Assembly: GCA_002493515.1 (NCBI GenBank)
Contig: DKYZ01000134.1
Coordinates: 10,245 to 28,675 of the forward strand
DNA from: Porphyromonadaceae bacterium UBA7087
Lineage (GTDB): Bacteria > Bacteroidota > Bacteroidia > Bacteroidales > Muribaculaceae
DNA: 18,431 bases
Direction: 5' to 3'
Shown: in pieces, positions 15,103-18,431 of the stretch
Position numbering within the stretch: the first letter of the stretch is position 1
Layout: every line of letters begins with the position of its first letter
Translations under genes and position numbers: made by a program
The notes under the pieces: model-generated
Database searches by the model: none
What the model was told of the DNA's origin: nothing
The model's input: the letters and a program-made list of their open reading frames with translations, nothing else

Positions 15103-15142
15103 AAAAAATCCCGATACAGTAATTACTGTATCGGGATTTTTT
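15103..15142. terminator. Perfect 20-bp inverted-repeat terminator
   Basis: Positions 15103-15122 and 15123-15142 are exact reverse complements. They begin with six A and end with six T, with a GC-rich cccgata core. The transcript would form a long stem with a small loop at taatta and a U-tail, working in either direction. It lies 20 bp past the acyltransferase stop and ends the cassette. Confidence 0.92.
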
Positions 15143-15231
15143 GAACATCTACGAATTTAATGAAAATATCAAAAATTTTTTATTCCAGAGTGGGGGATTT
15201 CCGTCGGAGCTCTGTCTATTGGGCAAACGAC

Positions 15232-15762
15232 ATGACAATGGACAGAAAGAAATCAATAGAGGAGAGCATCTCGTTCGTCAGCCGGCATTACCGCGCTGAC
15301 GCCTTCGACCGTCGAAGGACGCTCGCTGAGATAACGGGCCAGCGGACAAGACGTGGCTTCTGGCTCAGACCGCTCAATGTGGCGGCCTCCGTAGGCGCGG
15401 CTATATTTGTGGCCGCAGCGTGCGTTATCGCATACCATAGTTATAATGATGATAGAAATCAGTCTCCGGCTCCCTCTATAGAGAAGAGTGAGGTGAAAGC
15501 AGTGACTCCCGCCGTGGCAAAATCCGAGAGGATAGATTTTTCTGACGCACCCCTTTCGGAAGTGGCGGTTCAGATAGAGAAGGTATACGGAGTGACAATC
15601 ATCAACGTCCCGCAGACGGAATACCGTCTCACCCTAAGCTATGAGGGCACTGCAGCCGATCTCATACAGACAATCAACGACCTGCTCGGCACTGACTTGC
15701 AGATTGACAATCCCGAATCCGGAACCAAGGACGCAGACTTGCAAAACGACAACCCGGAATGA
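15232..15762 (+). CDS. Short anti-sigma-like membrane protein with DUF4974 domain but no FecR domain
   Basis: This is a single-pass inner-membrane protein (176 aa from ATG 15232; ATG 15238 is equally possible and ATG 15160 would add 24 atypical residues). The cytoplasmic part (1-48) is short and charged, as for an anti-sigma domain. One membrane segment spans about 49-69. A linker follows, then residues about 100-158 match the DUF4974 domain that ends FecR-type anti-sigma proteins (FSDAPLSEVAVQIEKVYGV at 103-121). Normal members carry a FecR domain of about 100 residues between membrane and DUF4974; here only about 30 residues lie there. The C-terminus carries a duplicated DLQxDNPE tail. The stop overlaps the receptor start (ATGA), so the two are translationally coupled. 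Its role would be to relay receptor occupancy to the ECF sigma factor, probably that at 11668-12192. Confidence 0.8.
   Translation: MTMDRKKSIEESISFVSRHYRADAFDRRRTLAEITGQRTRRGFWLRPLNVAASVGAAIFVAAACVIAYHSYNDDRNQSPAPSIEKSEVKAVTPAVAKSERIDFSDAPLSEVAVQIEKVYGVTIINVPQTEYRLTLSYEGTAADLIQTINDLLGTDLQIDNPESGTKDADLQNDNPE
15694..15760 (+). repeat. 25-bp imperfect direct repeat in anti-sigma tail
   Basis: A 25-bp unit starting gacttgca occurs at 15694-15718 and 15736-15760 with 20 identical positions and a 42-bp period. The period is in frame and yields DLQIDNPE and DLQNDNPE. The second copy contains the start of the receptor ATG. Confidence 0.75.
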
Positions 15763-18413
15763 GATCAGCATTAGTTTTGGCATCCCTGCTTCTTGCCGGA
15801 GCAGGGATGTGCCAGGCCCGTGGCATCACAATCCGGGCTGTTAACCAGAAGGCGGAGACCGTGTTCGCCGACATAATGCGCCAGACAGGCAAGAATTTCA
15901 TCTATACGCCCGACATCCTCCGGAACCTCAAGGTATCAGTCTCCGCTGCCGACGAACCCCTTGACAGGGTTCTGGAAAGGATGTTCCGGGATACCGGCGT
16001 CAGCTTCAGAATAAGGGGAAACAACGTGATTCTGAGCGCAAAGAAGAAGACCGTCCCCGTCGTGCGCCGCTTTACCGTGAGCGGTTTCGTGCGCGACGCC
16101 GAGACGGGCGAGCCTCTGCCCGGCGCCGTTGTCGCTTCCGCGTCATCGTCAGGGCGTAAGGGAAGCGCTACAAATGCATATGGCTTCTATTCCATCAGTC
16201 TCCCCTCGGGAGAGACCGTCCTTACCTCTACCTGCTTCGACTTCCTGATGAAGCGCACTGGAACGTTCCGACTGAGACGCGACACGACAATTGATTTCTC
16301 CCTGGAGAAAGTGAAGGAGCTTGAGGAGGTGGTCGTCACGGCCTCACGCAATCGTCTTCATGCCGTCGAGTCTACCGACGTAGGAAGCTCAAGCCTCTCG
16401 GCATCCATGGTGAAGGCCACTCCCGTTATACTCGGCGAGAGCGACGTGATAAAGACCTTGCAGCTCGACCCCGGTGTCTCGGCAGGAGTGGAGGGATTGG
16501 CCGGCATGTATGTCCACGGCGGTAACTCCGATGAGAATATGTATATGCTCGACAATATTCCCCTCTACAACATCAACCACCTCGGCGGACTCTTCTCGGC
16601 CTTCAACACCGACGCCATTCGCAGTGTCGATTTCTACAAGTCATCCTTCCCCGCAAAATACGACGGTCGCCTCTCATCCTTTCTCGACGTGCATACCAAA
16701 GACGGACGCACAGACCGCCATCACGGCGCTTTCACCCTCGGCCTCACCTCCGGCTCGATAGGTATTGACGGACCGATAGGGAAGAGTGGCAAGACATCCT
16801 ACGTCTTCGGCCTGCGGCGCTCCTGGCTCGATCTGCTTACGCTGCCTGCCACGGCCATAGTCAGCGCGAGCATGCCGGAGGAAAAATTCACTTTCGGATA
16901 TAACTACACCGACCTGAACCTGAAGCTGACCCATCGTTTCTCCGACCGTTCGCGCCTCACTCTCTCAGGATACTATGGCGAGGATTATCTTCACGCGGTG
17001 AATAAGAACGACTGGACATCCTTCGAGAACGAAATCCGCGAGCGCGACGAGACCGTCAACAATATGCGCTGGGGCAACATACTCGTCACGGCCGGATGGA
17101 ACTATGTCTTCTCTCCCAAGATTTTCGGCGAGTTCACCGGTGCCTATACCCGCTATTTCTCAAGGCTGCGTCACAGCGAGGGATACAGGACAGACAAGGC
17201 CGACTCCCTGCTTTATCTCAGCGAGAGCAGATACCTGACAGACAACAGTATCGACGACTGGATTCTCAAAGGGGATTTCGACTGGCGTCCTGACGACAGC
17301 CATCGTGTTAATTTCGGCGGTGCGCTCACATTCCACAGTTTCCAGCCCGGAAAGGGAGCCAGGGTAATAACGAAGCCGGGAATAGAGGCGGAAGCTTGTG
17401 ATAACACGAGACGCTATTTCGCCACCGAGCTTAACGCCTACATCGGCGACGACTGGAACATTTCCGAACGCTGGCGTCTGAACGCCGGTCTGCATGCAAG
17501 CCTGTTCCACATAGACGGCAAGACGAGATATGGCATCTCACCCCGTCTGTCGGTGAGGTTCAAGCCTGAATCCGACTGGGCTGTGAAAGCCTCCTACGCC
17601 AGGGCGACTCAGTACGTGCATCAGATCTCAGAAAGCAACATATCGCTTCCTACCGACCAGTGGGTGCCGATCACAGGCTCTTTCAAACCCCAGACGAGCG
17701 ACAAGATTTCCGTTGGCGGCTACTGGTCCCCACTCTCCGGTATTACTGTATCGGCCGAGGCATATTACAAATGGCTGCGGAATCTCGTCGACTATCGCGA
17801 CGGTTATCAGCTCGTGCCGCCGCTTTCGGGATGGAACGCTCTGCTTACATCCGGTAAAGGTACGGCAAAAGGTATCGACTTCAAGATTGCCAGGGAGAGC
17901 GGAAAGGTGACAGGGCACGTGGCTTATTCGCTTATGTGGGCTGACCGTAAGTTTGCCGGGCGAAACGGCGGACGCACCTATCCTGCCCGTTTCGACAACC
18001 GCCACAAGATAAATGTGCTCGTATCCTGGCATCCCCACGAGAAATGGGATTTCAACTTCTCATGGACCGGTATGAGCGGAAACATGGTGACGCTGCCGGT
18101 TCAGGAGTGGAATGGTCCTAAAATTTCAGAGGAATACGAGGATATTTACGGCAATCAGAATTACTATGGCCTCAATATGGATCTCCCCCTGGCTTGCGAT
18201 ATCAACAACTACAGGCTGCCGTTCTACCACCGTCTCGATCTGAGCGTCGTGCGTCACACCAAACGTGGCTATTGGACTATAAGCGTCTATAACGCGTATT
18301 GTGCCCGCAACACCCTCTTCATCAACAAAGGCGAACGCAACTTCAAGCCCGTTTTCCAGAAAGTCAGTCTTCTCCCAATAATCCCCTCATTCTCCTATAC
18401 ATGGCTCTTCTGA
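15759..18413 (+). CDS. TonB-dependent outer-membrane receptor with N-terminal STN signalling domain
   Basis: This is a complete TonB-dependent receptor (884 aa) of the signal-transducing type. The signal peptide is about 1-21. A secretin/TonB N-terminal (STN) domain spans about 23-95. A carboxypeptidase-regulatory-like domain spans about 104-185 (VSGFVRDAETGEPLPGAVV). The linker ELEEVVVTASRNR (187-199) precedes the plug, about 205-315, including MYVHGGNSDENMYMLDNIPL (250-269). The rest is a beta-barrel ending in the aromatic SFSYTWLF, as barrel proteins do. It is not of the SusC length, and no SusD partner is visible. STN receptors of this kind talk to a membrane anti-sigma protein, here the coupled gene just upstream (4-bp overlap). 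The ligand is unknown. In Bacteroidales such receptors are often followed by a DUF4249 lipoprotein gene, which would lie beyond the window. Confidence 0.95.
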   Translation: MRSALVLASLLLAGAGMCQARGITIRAVNQKAETVFADIMRQTGKNFIYTPDILRNLKVSVSAADEPLDRVLERMFRDTGVSFRIRGNNVILSAKKKTVPVVRRFTVSGFVRDAETGEPLPGAVVASASSSGRKGSATNAYGFYSISLPSGETVLTSTCFDFLMKRTGTFRLRRDTTIDFSLEKVKELEEVVVTASRNRLHAVESTDVGSSSLSASMVKATPVILGESDVIKTLQLDPGVSAGVEGLAGMYVHGGNSDENMYMLDNIPLYNINHLGGLFSAFNTDAIRSVDFYKSSFPAKYDGRLSSFLDVHTKDGRTDRHHGAFTLGLTSGSIGIDGPIGKSGKTSYVFGLRRSWLDLLTLPATAIVSASMPEEKFTFGYNYTDLNLKLTHRFSDRSRLTLSGYYGEDYLHAVNKNDWTSFENEIRERDETVNNMRWGNILVTAGWNYVFSPKIFGEFTGAYTRYFSRLRHSEGYRTDKADSLLYLSESRYLTDNSIDDWILKGDFDWRPDDSHRVNFGGALTFHSFQPGKGARVITKPGIEAEACDNTRRYFATELNAYIGDDWNISERWRLNAGLHASLFHIDGKTRYGISPRLSVRFKPESDWAVKASYARATQYVHQISESNISLPTDQWVPITGSFKPQTSDKISVGGYWSPLSGITVSAEAYYKWLRNLVDYRDGYQLVPPLSGWNALLTSGKGTAKGIDFKIARESGKVTGHVAYSLMWADRKFAGRNGGRTYPARFDNRHKINVLVSWHPHEKWDFNFSWTGMSGNMVTLPVQEWNGPKISEEYEDIYGNQNYYGLNMDLPLACDINNYRLPFYHRLDLSVVRHTKRGYWTISVYNAYCARNTLFINKGERNFKPVFQKVSLLPIIPSFSYTWLF

Positions 18414-18431
18414 TGTTTCTGATGTTTCTGA
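18411..18431. repeat. 9-bp tandem repeat at receptor stop
   Basis: The unit tgatgtttc occurs twice, followed by tga, beginning at the receptor stop codon and running to the window edge. It supplies a further in-frame TGA at each unit. It may continue to the right. Confidence 0.6.

Noticed and set aside
12193..15159. Insertion-sequence ends or target-site duplications bordering the AT-rich cassette
   Set aside because: I looked for direct or inverted repeats at both edges and found only A-runs. No transposase or integrase is present, so the mode of insertion stays unknown.
15143..15231. A promoter for the anti-sigma/receptor pair
   Set aside because: I found no TAnnTTTG match on the plus strand here. 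An ECF-dependent promoter may exist but I cannot recognise its sequence.

Overview
The window looks like a chromosomal segment of a Bacteroidales bacterium. Muribaculaceae-like is my guess, from gene content and G+C, not from any search. Supporting signs are a Bacteroidetes ECF sigma / DUF4974 anti-sigma / STN-TonB receptor set, a C10 (streptopain-type) cysteine protease lipoprotein, absence of clear Shine-Dalgarno sequences, and three good matches to the Bacteroidetes promoter (TTG/TTTG, about 18-20 nt, TAnnTTTG).

Left half, minus strand (38-9305): nfo (endonuclease IV), then a sugar-type MFS transporter, then a compact unit recJ-recQ-umuC-mltF with gaps of 12, 41 and 13 bp. A hairpin terminator after the transporter abuts a consensus promoter for recJ. 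Most of this half is DNA repair (AP endonuclease, RecJ exonuclease, RecQ helicase, translesion polymerase); the last gene is a murein lytic transglycosylase lipoprotein.

Middle, plus strand (9454-12192): a consensus promoter drives a SpoU/TrmH-type RNA methyltransferase, radA and an ECF sigma factor in a tight run (gaps 4 and 13 bp). The 197 bp between the nfo and methyltransferase starts is a divergent promoter region with several short hairpins.

Right part, plus strand: an AT-rich three-gene cassette (12237-15142) with its own promoter and a perfect 20-bp inverted-repeat terminator encodes a C10 protease lipoprotein, a lipoprotein whose C-terminus carries two canonical beta-gamma-crystallin calcium-clamp motifs, and a hexapeptide-repeat acyltransferase. 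After it, G+C returns to about 64% with a short anti-sigma protein lacking the FecR domain, translationally coupled to a complete STN/TonB-dependent receptor.

The most interesting reading is that the cassette was inserted between an ECF sigma gene and its anti-sigma/receptor partners. It pairs a SpeB-like protease with a candidate crystallin-fold inhibitor or calcium-binding partner anchored in the same envelope. No RNA genes, CRISPR arrays or insertion sequences were recognised, and no gene-free stretch exceeds 300 bases.
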